Shown here piece by piece: positions 9,429 to 19,070 of a stretch of 64,000 nucleotides of DNA. The notes under the pieces were generated by a model. The model was not told the DNA's origin, did no database searches, and worked only from the letters and a program-made list of their open reading frames with translations. This DNA comes from JAMQPK01 sp963782595 (GTDB lineage: Bacteria; Acidobacteriota; Vicinamibacteria; Vicinamibacterales; JAMQPK01). Where the stretch lies: contig CAWAKJ010000003.1 of the NCBI GenBank assembly GCA_963782595.1, positions 124,001 to 188,000 of the forward strand, read 5' to 3'. Numbering within the stretch: position 1 is the first letter of the stretch; each line of letters opens with the position of its first letter. The position numbers and the translations under genes are program-made.

Positions 9429-10314
9429 CTAAAGTACTTCGTGCCACGGCCTCGACGCGACTGCTGCCCAGTCTTGCCGTCGCTTCTTGCTGAACGGATC
9501 ATTCAGAAACGCACTTGCCGGCATGACCGGAAAAAACTCCTCGCCAATTCCATTCTTGACAAAGAATGCATTGAAGCCGAAACGGTGCACACCAACAAGG
9601 CGGTAGCCTTTCTCCTTGGCAAGACGGCACATTGCCTCGAGAGAGGCGCCCCGATAAAGTTCAGAGTCGCTGACGAAGGCTGGATCGTAAGGCACAGTCA
9701 CTGCTCGACCGGCTGGAACGGCGTTGTGTGTTTCACAGACGACAACCCGCGGCGCGATCACGGTGATGGCCTTCCACACCCAGTAGTCCATGCCGTCAAG
9801 ATCGAGACTGAGTAAATCCACGTCGCCGGTGATCCCTGCCGAGGTCAGTTGGTCGTTCACATTCTCTGCCGTAATCCAGGCCTGCGTGAATCTCGGAGGA
9901 TGAAGAAACGTATCTCTATGATTGGCGAAGAATCGCCGTCCGTCCTGAACATTGCGCTCGTTGCCATCGAACAGGTATCCCCACCAGCCGTGGTTGACGA
10001 TCAAATTCGTCGTCATGCACTGCCGTCCATTACCCGCGCAGATTTCCACGCAATTCCGATTCAACGGCGCTATCAACGAGAACAGGTAGAGGAGAATCCC
10101 ATCCTCTTCGAACTCCGAATGGTGTCGAAATCCAACGTCCTCGAGCGGCGGCAAGTGTTCGATGCCTCGAGCGGCCAGGATGCGGTACTGTTGCATCAGA
10201 ACCTTTTGCGCGACCACATCAGTCGATCGAAGACGTGGTCCCGAATTCCAACTCGAGTTCGTTGCCGATGGATCGGACCAGCCTGTTGAATAGACGCTTG
10301 GCGACCCGCTTCAT
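9429..10314 (-). pseudogene. FkbM-like SAM methyltransferase, probable +1 frameshift near its N-terminus
   Basis: From the GTG at 10215-10217 a 262-residue frame reads VAQKVLMQQYRILAARGIEH, then EDGILLYLFSLIAPLNRNCV and DVDLLSLDLDGMDYWVWKAI. This is a family of methyltransferase-like proteins with the pattern EICAGNG and NHGWWGYLFDGN. Relatives I recall carry about 30 more residues, and these are present upstream in another frame: ATG at 10312-10314 gives MKRVAKRLFNRLVRSIGNEL and stops just before the GTG. 9429-10314 is 886 bp, 3n+1. The ATG start also leaves a normal 10-bp gap to the previous gene. The methyl acceptor is unknown. Confidence 0.7.
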
Positions 10315-10324
10315 CTGAATGATG

Positions 10325-11560
10325 TCAGCCCGCTCTTTGGGCTGCAGTGGCAGTCGTCCGGGTGAGGACCTTCGATCGCAGGCACTCTTCGGCCGCAGCC
10401 CACACATTCGGCCGGATCGCATCCCATGTCCACTTTGCCAAAAACTGGTGCCAGGCTCTCTCGGCCATGGCCGCAGCGAATTCGGGATGGCTGATGGTGC
10501 GGATGCACGCGTCGGCAAAGTCTTCTGCCGATTCCGCTAACAACATGTCGCGACCGTTCTTCGGATCGTAGCCGTACGCTCCAAGCGACGTCGATACGAC
10601 AGGGCATTTCTGACTGAAGGCATGCGCGATCTTGCCTCGAGTTCCGGCCCCGACGTGCACTGGTACTATCGTCGCGGACCACGTCGCAATCTCGTCTGCG
10701 GGATCCTCAACCCAGCCGAGTCCGTCGATGTCCACGCCCTCAGGTTTTAGTGGGCCATCGCTGAGGCGGCCAATCAGTCGAAGGCGCGCGTCAGGAACCG
10801 CGTGCTTGATCCTGGGCCAGCACTCCCGTGTGAACCAGGTGATTCCCGCCAGGTTCGGCCCGTGATCCAGGACACCGATGAAGCCAAGCCGGGGCGGCGC
10901 TGCAAGCTGGCGAACCGGCATATCAGCGGGACGTTCGAATCCATTGGGGCATACGTATAAAGGTCTCTCCAGCCCCAAACCTCGCAGGTATTGCCTGTCG
11001 TTCTCGCTGCACACGGTGATGACGTTAAATCGCTCGCCCAGCAGCTGTTCGCGTCGCTTCCAGCTCCACAGTCTTACGGAGCTTGATAATCGCTGCCGGA
11101 CGGCAGACCGGCCGTTCAAAGTCGACTGTTCGAATGTGCTCGGGATGTCACCCACGTCTACCACAGAGCTCTGCCACGTCCAGCAAGGAAAGGCGTTCGC
11201 GGTCCGCAGCTCAGAGAACCAGAGCATATCGAACTGTTTCGCGGTGCGAAGGACACGCTGGAGGTCTCTCTCGTCGGTTGCCATTCCGTGCGGACAAGCC
11301 GACCGTGCATTCAAGGCCCAGTCCAGCTTCTGAGCGATATGGGTATTCGGGCGAGGCTTGATGCTTACGCTAAACGCGATGTCAAACTCAGATTGTTCAA
11401 TCGGCGCCCTGCTTCTAAAGTTTCCGTCGGCTCCCACGACCACGACTTGAACGCGCCCCACGTCTCTCAGCGCGCGTGCGATCTGGAGTGACCTGAGTTC
11501 CCCCGCACTTGTGGCCTTTTGTGGCCAGAACGGCGAGATATACAGAATGCTTGGCGTCAA
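10325..11560 (-). CDS. Glycosyltransferase, GT4 family
   Basis: The 411-residue protein opens MTPSILYISPFWPQKATSAG, the N-terminal donor-groove loop of GT4 enzymes. Then come FNVITVCSENDRQYLRGLG, LGFIGVLDHGPNLAGITWF and VPVHVGAGTRGKIAHAFSQK followed by CPVVSTSLGAYGY, a typical C-terminal sugar-nucleotide site. Its ATG overlaps the stop of the beta-helix gene by 4 bp. A truncated copy of its first 29 codons sits at 13724-13810, showing that its 5' end took part in a local duplication. Confidence 0.86.
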   Translation of the reverse strand: MTPSILYISPFWPQKATSAGELRSLQIARALRDVGRVQVVVVGADGNFRSRAPIEQSEFDIAFSVSIKPRPNTHIAQKLDWALNARSACPHGMATDERDLQRVLRTAKQFDMLWFSELRTANAFPCWTWQSSVVDVGDIPSTFEQSTLNGRSAVRQRLSSSVRLWSWKRREQLLGERFNVITVCSENDRQYLRGLGLERPLYVCPNGFERPADMPVRQLAAPPRLGFIGVLDHGPNLAGITWFTRECWPRIKHAVPDARLRLIGRLSDGPLKPEGVDIDGLGWVEDPADEIATWSATIVPVHVGAGTRGKIAHAFSQKCPVVSTSLGAYGYDPKNGRDMLLAESAEDFADACIRTISHPEFAAAMAERAWHQFLAKWTWDAIRPNVWAAAEECLRSKVLTRTTATAAQRAG

Positions 11561-13566
11561 CGAACGATCCTGGGGCGGCCAGGGGCAGGGGCCTCCGGCG
11601 CCGACGTACCGGTGCCCGGCGGGTCTACTCCTCGCATAAATCGATAACCGGCCGGGATCGCTTTGTAGTCCAGGTTCGGTGCACCTGGGTCAAACGGGGG
11701 CCAAGACAGGTGTCCGAACCAGATTGGCTTTGCGCGGAGATACAGGCTTGGCGGCAAGGCCGCGCCCCCAAGCGACTCGGCAGGCGGAATGCCCACGGGC
11801 ATGTAGGCATTCGCTTTCTTCAGCGTGGTCGCTACGACGTCGAGGTCGAGTTCCTGAAAACCTCCAGAGCCCGGTTCAATCTTCACGGGCGTGTTGAGCG
11901 GAGGTAACTTGGTCTGCCACGGCGAGGAATCGATGGCGACGAGCTGCTGTGTCACGCTGTCGACCTTTACCCATGTGAACGGTGCGGTTCCCGCCGCCAG
12001 CCAGAGTGCTGCGGATTGTCCCGAAATCAGCTTTCCGGAACTCAGCGTGATACGACCGTGGAAATCATCCCTCCGGACCGTTAACGTGCCACGTATCGTG
12101 GTGCCGGTGGTGGGGCGCCAATCATCCCAATAGTCCCCCTTGCTCGGTTGAGCCGTGCCGCTCGAATTGCCGTTGCCAATGTTGGGCTGCCCATACGAGT
12201 CGCACCGACCGCCTGCATGCTTCGCACTACCGAGAATGTTTCCCACGACGGAAACGTTTCTCGTGAACCGCTTCAGACTTAAGCAGTAGGTGAGCGTGTC
12301 GCCGGCCGCGATGCCGTTGCCGTGCAGGAGATTCCGGTAGATCGTGTCTTCGGAGTTGCTTCCGTAGTAGCCATCGGACATCAGATTGTGCGAGATGTTC
12401 CCCTCGTACAGGTTAAAACTGTTATGGGGAGCATGGTTCGTATCGATGCCAATAAGTCCATTTTTGTTGTGGATGAAGTTGTACGCGATGACATTCCCGG
12501 AAGAACCATGATTGACTTCGATGTTGGGAAACGATTCCCGGATGATGTTGTCCTCGATCAAGCAGCCCGACACCGTGCCCATGAGAAGACCAGCACCGTT
12601 TGGGCCTGCATGGTTCAACTCATCCAATTGGCTATGACGCAACTCGCAGTTGAGCGAGTCGTTGAGAAACACGTTGAAACGGCTCGACCGGATCACCGTG
12701 ACGTCTTTCATCCAGGAGGCATACGTTTGCTCGAACCACAATGCAAACGTCACAGTCCCGTTTGTGCCGTCCAGCGTCAGGTGCTCGATCCCGACGTAAT
12801 CCGCCTGCGCCCGTGCCACGTTCACCTTGGCGGCGAGTGAGCGGAATCGCTGATAGCCGTAGATCGGCGGATAGACGGTGAGCGACGTGGCCGTCTTGGC
12901 CACCACGCGGGTCATCTGCTTGCGAACAGACTCATACCCCGCCACACTCATGACCGGCAAGGACCTGTCATTGGACACACGGAACAGCACCATCTGGTTG
13001 ACCGAGAACACGGAGGTGTCAGCCAGCGTAAGAGTAGTGCCGCCCGTGGGGGCGTGGGGCGCGTATGCGGTCACGGTGTTGTTTGACCGGGGCGACGACC
13101 ACGCATAATCACTTCCTGAGCCGACGAAGAGGCACGTACCCGCCCGACAGTCGAGCACCGTATCCGCACCCGCGCCACGCAGGGTGATGAAGTCCTTCGT
13201 CGCAGGGATCGACAGGGTCGTGTTGATTCGCCATCGGCCCGGCGGGATTGACACGATGGTGTTGGCGGGCGCAGACGTGATCGCGGCTTGGATGAGGGAC
13301 GCGGCATTCGCGGTGCCATTTCGCATTTCAGCTGTCGCGTTACTCAGCGCTACACATTGTGCTGTCAGGCACTGTGCTCGTCCTGTTGGTATGCCGCCAG
13401 GGACTCCAACCGTCTTGCCGGCCTCCCATCGAATCAGGCGGTTCAAGGAAATAATTTCCGACCCAGGTATTGTTTGCGCTGCCGCATAAGCGCCGAACAG
13501 CGCAAAAATGCCGACTGCAGGTAGTGAAAGCGAGGAGCGATTTAGTCGTATCAACATGAACCCCAT
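11557..13566 (-). CDS. Secreted right-handed beta-helix protein (pectate-lyase-like fold), intact copy
   Basis: From ATG 13564-13566 the protein is 669 residues with a signal peptide ending around GIFALFGAYAAAQ. After ASLIQAAITSAPANTIVSIP (the entry of a pectate-lyase superfamily helix) there are repeated short strands such as LIEDNIIRESFPNIEVNHGS, IAYNFIHNKNGLIGID and NLLHGNG, the ladder of a right-handed beta-helix. A proline-rich C-terminal region follows. Such proteins in EPS loci are usually periplasmic lyases, epimerases or glycan-binding proteins. No lyase catalytic residues could be assigned. A second, damaged copy lies at 13807-15811. ATG 13555-13557 is an alternative start. Confidence 0.75.
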   Translation of the reverse strand: MGFMLIRLNRSSLSLPAVGIFALFGAYAAAQTIPGSEIISLNRLIRWEAGKTVGVPGGIPTGRAQCLTAQCVALSNATAEMRNGTANAASLIQAAITSAPANTIVSIPPGRWRINTTLSIPATKDFITLRGAGADTVLDCRAGTCLFVGSGSDYAWSSPRSNNTVTAYAPHAPTGGTTLTLADTSVFSVNQMVLFRVSNDRSLPVMSVAGYESVRKQMTRVVAKTATSLTVYPPIYGYQRFRSLAAKVNVARAQADYVGIEHLTLDGTNGTVTFALWFEQTYASWMKDVTVIRSSRFNVFLNDSLNCELRHSQLDELNHAGPNGAGLLMGTVSGCLIEDNIIRESFPNIEVNHGSSGNVIAYNFIHNKNGLIGIDTNHAPHNSFNLYEGNISHNLMSDGYYGSNSEDTIYRNLLHGNGIAAGDTLTYCLSLKRFTRNVSVVGNILGSAKHAGGRCDSYGQPNIGNGNSSGTAQPSKGDYWDDWRPTTGTTIRGTLTVRRDDFHGRITLSSGKLISGQSAALWLAAGTAPFTWVKVDSVTQQLVAIDSSPWQTKLPPLNTPVKIEPGSGGFQELDLDVVATTLKKANAYMPVGIPPAESLGGAALPPSLYLRAKPIWFGHLSWPPFDPGAPNLDYKAIPAGYRFMRGVDPPGTGTSAPEAPAPGRPRIVR

Positions 13567-13575
13567 GCGTTTGAC

Positions 13576-13611
13576 TGCGTTCACAGGCTGTAGTGCGTTT
13601 ACAGGCTGCAG
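13576..13611. repeat. Two 18-bp tandem repeat units
   Basis: TGCGTTCACAGGCTGTAG is followed directly by TGCGTTTACAGGCTGCAG, two 18-bp units with two differences. They lie just upstream (in transcription) of the intact beta-helix gene, within the scar left by the local duplication. No function is evident; replication slippage is the simplest explanation. Confidence 0.6.
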
Positions 13612-13632
13612 GCAGCAAACATGCCAAACTGT

Positions 13633-13810
13633 CATGGGGCAGACTTACACGGAACTGCGTAAGGAGCATGTAATAGCGCGGAACCTCGACACGCCGAAAG
13701 CCATTGCTGATCTTGAACACGACGCGCGCCACCTGCAGCGACCGCACCTCTGGTGCGCTTGTCACCTGATGCGGTGAGAATGGCGAGATATACAGAATGC
13801 TTGGCATCAA
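13633..13810 (-). pseudogene. Chimeric remnant: 5' end of the GT4 gene fused to pieces of the acyltransferase gene
   Basis: Reading from 13810, MMPSILYISPFSPHQVTSAP and EVRSLQVAR match the first 29 codons of the GT4 gene at 11560. At about 13721-13728 the sequence switches to VVFKISNGFRRVEVPRYY, which is residues 220-237 of the acyltransferase at 15862-16755. Shorter fragments of that gene's 3' end follow with internal deletions. The order (acyltransferase 3' end, beta-helix, GT4 5' end) repeats that of the flanking intact genes, so this is the junction of a tandem duplication of roughly 2.2 kb. It has no coding function. Confidence 0.8.
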
Positions 13811-15811
13811 CGAACGATCCTAAGACTGGTAGGCATCTGCGGTGCCGATGCGCCGGTGCCCGGTGGGTCTACTCCTCGCATGAATCGATAACCGGCCGGG
13901 ATCGCCTCGTAGTTCAGGTTCGGTGCACCTGGGTCAAACGGGGGCCATGACAGGTTTCCGAACCAGATTGGCTTTGCGAGGAGATACAGGCTTGGCGGCA
14001 AGGCTGCGCCCCCAAGCGACTCGGCAGGCGGAATGCCCACGGGCATATAGGCATTCGCTTTCTTCAGTGTGGTCGCTTCGACATCGAGATCAAGTTCCTG
14101 AAAACCTCCCGAGCCCGGTTCAATCTTCACAGGCGTGTTGAGCGGCGGTAACTTGGTCTGCCACGGCGAGGAATCGACAGTGACGAGCGACGCTTGTGAC
14201 ACTTCCGACCCTGACCCATGTGAGCGGCACGGTTCCAGTTGTCAGCCAGAGTGCCGGGACTTGCCCAGGAGTCAGCCTTCCCGAACTCAGCGTGACACCA
14301 CCGTTGAAATCATCCGTCCTGACCGTTAACGTGCCGCGGATCGTCGTGCCGGTGGAGGACGCCAATCATCCCAGTAGTCGCCCCTGCTCGGCTGGGCCGT
14401 GCCGCTCGAATGCACCGTTGCCGATGTTGGGCTGCCCGTACGAGTCGCACCGACCGCCGGCATGTTTCGCAGTGCCGAGGATGTTCCCCACGACGGACAC
14501 GTTCCGCGTGAACCGCTTCAGGCTCAAGCAATAGGTAAGCGTGTCGCCCGCCGCGATGCCGTTGCCGTGCAGGAGATTCCGATAGATCGTGTCGTCGGAG
14601 TTGCTGCCGTAGTAGCCGTCCGACATCAGGTTGTGCGCGACGTTGCCCTCATACAGGTTGAAACTGTTATGAGGCTTGTGGTTTATGTCGATGCCAATCA
14701 GCCCGTTCTTGTTGTGAAAGAAGTTGTATGCGATGACGTTGCCGGATGAAGCGTCGTTGACTTCGATGTTGGGGAACGCATCCCGAATGATGTTGTCCTC
14801 AATCAAACAGCCTGACACCGACGTCATCAGCAGTCCGCCACCGTTGGAGCCGGAATGGTTCAGTTCATCCAATCGGCTCCGTCGCATCTCGCAGTTGAGC
14901 GAGTCGCTAAAGTAGACGTGGAAATTGCTGGACCGGATCACCGTGACATCGTTCAGCCACGAGCCATACGTCTGCTGGAACCACACACCGTATCGCACCG
15001 TCCCGTTCCCGCCGTCGATCACCAGATGCTCGATCCCAACAGAGTCCGCCTGTTGCCGGGCTGCGCTCACCTTGGCGGCGAGGGATCGGAATCGCTCATA
15101 GCCGTAGATCGGCGGATACACCGTGAGCGTGCTCGCCGTCTTGGCAACCACGCGCGTCATTTGCCGACGCATGCGCTCATACCCGGCCACACTGATGACC
15201 GGCAGCGAGGGATCGTTGGCGACTTGGAAATTGACCATTTGGCCGACGGCAAAAGCCGCCGAGTCCGCGACCGTAAGCACAGTCCCCTCGGTGGCGGGAT
15301 CCGGCGCGTAGGCGGTGACAGCATTGCCGGTGGGTGGCCACTCCCACGTATAGTCGCTTCCTATTCCGACGTTGATGCACGTCGCGGCACGACAGTCGAG
15401 CACCGTGTCAGCACCCGCGCCACGCAGGGTGATGAAGTCCTTCGTTGCCGGGATCGAGAGCATCACATCGATCCGCCATCGCCCCGCAGGGATCGACACA
15501 ATGGTGTGGGCGGGCGCGGACGTGATCGCCGCTTGGATGAGGGGCGTGGCATTCTCGGCACCCGTTCGCACGCCACCCGTGGCGTTGCTCAGTGCTACAC
15601 ATTGTGCTGTCAGGCACTGTGCTCGTCCTGTTGGTATGCCGCCAGGGACTCCAACCGTCTTGCCGGCCTCCCATCGAATCAGGCGGTTCAAGGGAATAAT
15701 TTCCGACCCAGGTATTGTTTGCGCTGCCGCATAAGCGCCGAACAGCGCAAAAATGCCGACTGCAGGAAGTGAAAGCGAGGAGTGCTTTTGTCGTATCACC
15801 CGAAACCTCAT
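13807..15811 (-). pseudogene. Beta-helix protein, second copy, with three frame-changing indels
   Basis: This copy encodes nearly the same protein as 11557-13566: signal peptide, then YRNLLHGNGIAAGDTLTYCL, and a C-terminal end of ANAYMPVGIPPAESLGGAAL. Compared with the intact copy it has one extra base near 14410, one missing near 14353 and one extra near 14190. Between the first two the expected SSGTAQPSRGDYWDDW is read in the +1 frame, after which the original frame returns. As given, the first frame stops at 14366. The start by homology is ATG 15809-15811. Substitutions are spread over the whole length, so the duplication is not very recent. Confidence 0.8.
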
Positions 15812-15861
15812 GCGTCTGACTGCGTTTACAAGCTCGCAGTGCAGCAAACGTGCGACGCCTG

Positions 15862-16755
15862 TCATGGGCAGACTTTGCGGGTATTGCGCCAGAACGTATT
15901 TGTATGCCAACGGCGTCGCAGTTCACGGAACTGCGCAAGGAGCGGCTCGGGGATGCGCTCGCTCAAGCGGTGATGAAAACCGGTGTTCATGGCGAGAGTG
16001 CCTCGCAATGTGAATGGCAGGTAATAGCGCGGCACCTCGACACGCCGAAAGCCGTTGCTGATCTTGAACACGACGAGGCTGTCGTGATGCTTCCTTCCGT
16101 AGGAGAATCGTGCATAACAGAGGTAGGGAATCTTGCGATCGGCGCAGGAGCGGACTGTCTGTGCAATCAGGGCGTTTGTCGGCGCCACATCGCGGTATGC
16201 GGCCATCGACAGGATTTGCATCATTGCGGCCTGGCCGCCGGATTTATCGATAACCAGCTTCACGAATCCGACCAAGCGCTTGTCCAGAAAAGCGCCGATG
16301 AAGATGCTCTGATCCAAGAATGTTGCATTCTCACGTCTAACTGTGTCCACGTCCTTGCCGTAGTGCCAGAACCGCTTTCCTTGTCGAACCGGCGTCTCGT
16401 TATAGATCTCCTGGATGCCCGTGACGAGAGCATGGTCGAAGGTGACCTCTTTGACCACCAATCCCTTTTTCTGGCTCTTCCGAACCATGTTGCGCGTTTT
16501 ATTGTCAATCTGGGAGTTCCACCAATGCTCAAACGTTTGCACGGGTAACGCCGCAAAGTTGTCCCACTCCATCGGATAGTCAAACGCGGGTAGGACGTGA
16601 GGGAGAGTCTGAACAAATGTAAATACGTCTATCGCAGGTGCGATGGCGCGAACCCGTGCCATTAGAGCCGAAGGGTCTTCCAGCTTGTTAAACCCGTCGC
16701 AAGGGAGACTGGCGATACGCACCAGGCGTCCAGAAATCCGGAGGTTTGTCGTCAC
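15862..16755 (-). CDS. FemAB/GNAT-like acyltransferase
   Basis: The 297-residue protein starts with GTG 16753-16755, overlapping the stop of the GT32 gene (GTGA). Visible segments are FDYPMEWDNFAALPVQTFEH, NKTRNMVRKSQKKGLVVKEV and FIGAFLDKRLVGFVKLV, followed by MMQILSMAAYRDVAPTNALI. The second half has the beta-strand pattern of a GNAT/FemAB domain. It probably acylates an amino sugar of the repeat unit. It is cytoplasmic, with no signal or membrane segment. Its 3' end is partly duplicated at 13633-13723. The specific acyl group is unknown, and the family assignment is moderately sure. Confidence 0.65.
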   Translation of the reverse strand: MTTNLRISGRLVRIASLPCDGFNKLEDPSALMARVRAIAPAIDVFTFVQTLPHVLPAFDYPMEWDNFAALPVQTFEHWWNSQIDNKTRNMVRKSQKKGLVVKEVTFDHALVTGIQEIYNETPVRQGKRFWHYGKDVDTVRRENATFLDQSIFIGAFLDKRLVGFVKLVIDKSGGQAAMMQILSMAAYRDVAPTNALIAQTVRSCADRKIPYLCYARFSYGRKHHDSLVVFKISNGFRRVEVPRYYLPFTLRGTLAMNTGFHHRLSERIPEPLLAQFRELRRRWHTNTFWRNTRKVCP

Positions 16756-17619
16756 GATATCTTTCCCGCCGTGTCGCTCCGAGCGTCGCCATCAAGCTTG
16801 TGTCCTATTGTGACGCCTCTGGTCGCGCCCAATCGGCGGCTTGCCCGAAGGAGTCTTTGAGTCACTAACGCTTCCCTCCGCAATGCGAGCTTTCGGCGGA
16901 GAAAGCTCGCAGGCGGCCGCCAGGATCCTTCCATCAGGTGAATGCCGAAATCGCCGAATCTGTGCCACGACTGACCGTCACACACGTCGTCCGGAAACAA
17001 CACCGTCACGGTCGACGCGAGTGCAGAGTTCTCTGCGTAAGTCCGTGACAGGAGGCCAGGCCCAGTGCTGTACAGCACCTGGTGCGCGGCTCTGGAGAGG
17101 CGAGGCACGCCCGACATCATCGGCTGAACCCAGCCTGGCTCCTGCTGTGTCCTCACGCAGTTATCGATGACGGCCTTCAGGAACGGATGGCCGGCGACAG
17201 CGCCGAACGCGTAATTGCCAAGCTCCCAGTCCATCCCGTAGCTCCTGAGCAAGCGGCTGAACGTGAGACCTTCGAACGGAAACACACAACCGCTGGAGTT
17301 CAGACTGCCGAGCCCTCTTGCGAGGAGGACGTCGAGATCGAAGTAGTACCCGCCAAGCCGGTAGACGGCTAAGTAACGGAAAAAGTCATACCGCTGAATC
17401 GGGAACGCAAAGGAGTCGAAAGATGCTCCGAAACTGCGGAAACTCCTGCTCCACGAACCGCTCAACATCCGAGTCGTCGAAAAATCGCCATTCATAGTCA
17501 GGATTGAGCAGACGAAGATTTGCGGCAAATGCCCGCTGTTTCAATGTCAAATCGCGGTGTTTAGCCGTCTGAATAATTCGCTCCGGGATGGAACAATTCA
17601 CGTTGGTCTCCGTGCTCAA
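16752..17619 (-). pseudogene. GT32 (OCH1-like) glycosyltransferase, interrupted by a +1 frameshift
   Basis: The first frame gives IPERIIQTAKHRDLTLKQRA and LNPDYEWRFFDDSDVERFVE, the GT32 N-terminus, and then stops shortly after. The other frame continues as FDSFAFPIQRYDFFRYLAVY and GGYYFDLDVLL, with the DxD metal motif of GT32 enzymes, and runs to 16752. The switch is at 17418-17424, where ATCTTTCGAC is present and ATCTTCGAC is expected. The length of 868 bp is 3n+1. The ATG at 17617-17619 overlaps the stop of the ligase gene by 4 bp. The enzyme would transfer mannose or a related sugar; the donor is unknown. Confidence 0.82.
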
Positions 17620-19052
17620 CCACCGAGGCGCGCACGCAAGCGCCTGGTTCGCGGCGGGGGCTTGACGCGCAGGGTCCGAGCTTCAAACGCTGGCACGAGA
17701 CGGGCTCGATTCGATCGCTGAGGCCAGGCTGCGGAATCCCGCGCGGTCAGAGCCGAACTGACGCGCTCGCCTGTGGAGCCGCGCGGATCGATTGACGCCA
17801 CGAGAAAGAGGACCCACATGTTGTTGATGCCGTAGAACGAGGCCTCCGTATAGTTGTAGAGCAGTGCCGCGACAACAAGGCAGAACCTCAGGACACCAGC
17901 GGAATAGTCGATTCGCAAATGATCGCGAACGTTCACGATGGCGGCCAGGGCAATGGCGCCGATGAGGGCAACGCCGATATACCCAAGATTCAGATACTGT
18001 TCGAGATAGCCACTGTGTGCCTGGTTGAGAGGAGCGCCGATGGCCTTCCACGCTGCCGCCATTCGGTCGCCGGTCCAGAAGCTCATGAACCCAACTCCAA
18101 AGAAAGGATCGGTGTTAAATGAGAGAAGAACTGTCCAGATGTCGGTCCTGTAGGTCAGCGTCGGGTCTCGGTCCAGTAGATTCAACCAGATATCTTGAAT
18201 ATTGAAGACAGCATCGCCAATGACGTACAGCCCGACCACAGACAGGAAGGCTGTGATCACTCGCGTTGGCCGTTGCCATGAAGCGCGTCGAGCAGCGTAG
18301 ACGAGAATGAGAATCACCGAGACCAGGCACGCAAGAGACGTTTTGCTGTTCGACATGTACAGCAACCAGGCGACCATCGCCGCTATTGTCAAATCGTACC
18401 GATCAGCTGAGTCGCGCTTCATGAGAAACGTCCAGGCGCAGGAAATACCGACGACCAGACATGACAGGCCCAGCGTGTTTTTTTGATCGGCCACCCCTGT
18501 ATACATGATGTTCCCTGCTGGGGTGTAGGCCCTGCCGAACTCCGGGTACCACCTGATAAACAGCATAGAAAGGGGCATCCAGACGAACGCCAGCCTTCGC
18601 AGTGTCGCCATGATGGCTTCGTATGGCCGTCGCTCCGTCAACAGCACGAGTGCCATGATTGGATTACCGAGGTCCTTGATCCAACGCTTGGCCAGGAGGC
18701 CCGGTTCGTTGCTCCAGGTCATGCTGAGGAGACAGTAGAGAAAATACGCGACGAGCCACTTGTTATCAGCCAGAAGCCGCCCCCAACGGATGTTGCGTCG
18801 AGAGAGAACGTAAGACCCCCACACAATGAGCAGAAGGAACACCCATCGGTCCACCGGGCTGCCCTCGGCATAGGCGTCCAAAGTGTTCCACTGTCCTTCC
18901 AGGTGCAGCCATCGTGATACAAACCTGGATCCTGCAATAAACATCCAGACGAAGGGGACCCACGAGATAGAGTCCCGATCTGGCCTTCGAAGCTCGCGCC
19001 AGAATAGATATCCAATAAATGCGGCGAAGAAAACAGCCGCTGGGATTCGCAT
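17616..19052 (-). CDS. O-antigen ligase / Wzy-type polymerase (Wzy_C domain membrane protein)
   Basis: The 478-residue protein has about ten hydrophobic segments from residue 5 to residue 430 and the Wzy_C (PF04932) core: GVGFMSFWTGDRM, then QAHSGYLEQYLNLGYIGVAL, preceded by the long periplasmic loop containing DIWLNLLDRDPTLTYRTDIW. It either polymerises the repeat units in the periplasm or ligates the chain to a lipid acceptor; both activities use this fold. It is the only such gene of the cluster, so polymerase is the likelier role if the pathway is Wzx/Wzy. The basic arginine-rich tail (residues 450-478) is probably cytoplasmic. Confidence 0.85.
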   Translation of the reverse strand: MRIPAAVFFAAFIGYLFWRELRRPDRDSISWVPFVWMFIAGSRFVSRWLHLEGQWNTLDAYAEGSPVDRWVFLLLIVWGSYVLSRRNIRWGRLLADNKWLVAYFLYCLLSMTWSNEPGLLAKRWIKDLGNPIMALVLLTERRPYEAIMATLRRLAFVWMPLSMLFIRWYPEFGRAYTPAGNIMYTGVADQKNTLGLSCLVVGISCAWTFLMKRDSADRYDLTIAAMVAWLLYMSNSKTSLACLVSVILILVYAARRASWQRPTRVITAFLSVVGLYVIGDAVFNIQDIWLNLLDRDPTLTYRTDIWTVLLSFNTDPFFGVGFMSFWTGDRMAAAWKAIGAPLNQAHSGYLEQYLNLGYIGVALIGAIALAAIVNVRDHLRIDYSAGVLRFCLVVAALLYNYTEASFYGINNMWVLFLVASIDPRGSTGERVSSALTARDSAAWPQRSNRARLVPAFEARTLRVKPPPRTRRLRARLGG

Positions 19053-19070
19053 GATTTACCGAGAATGAGT

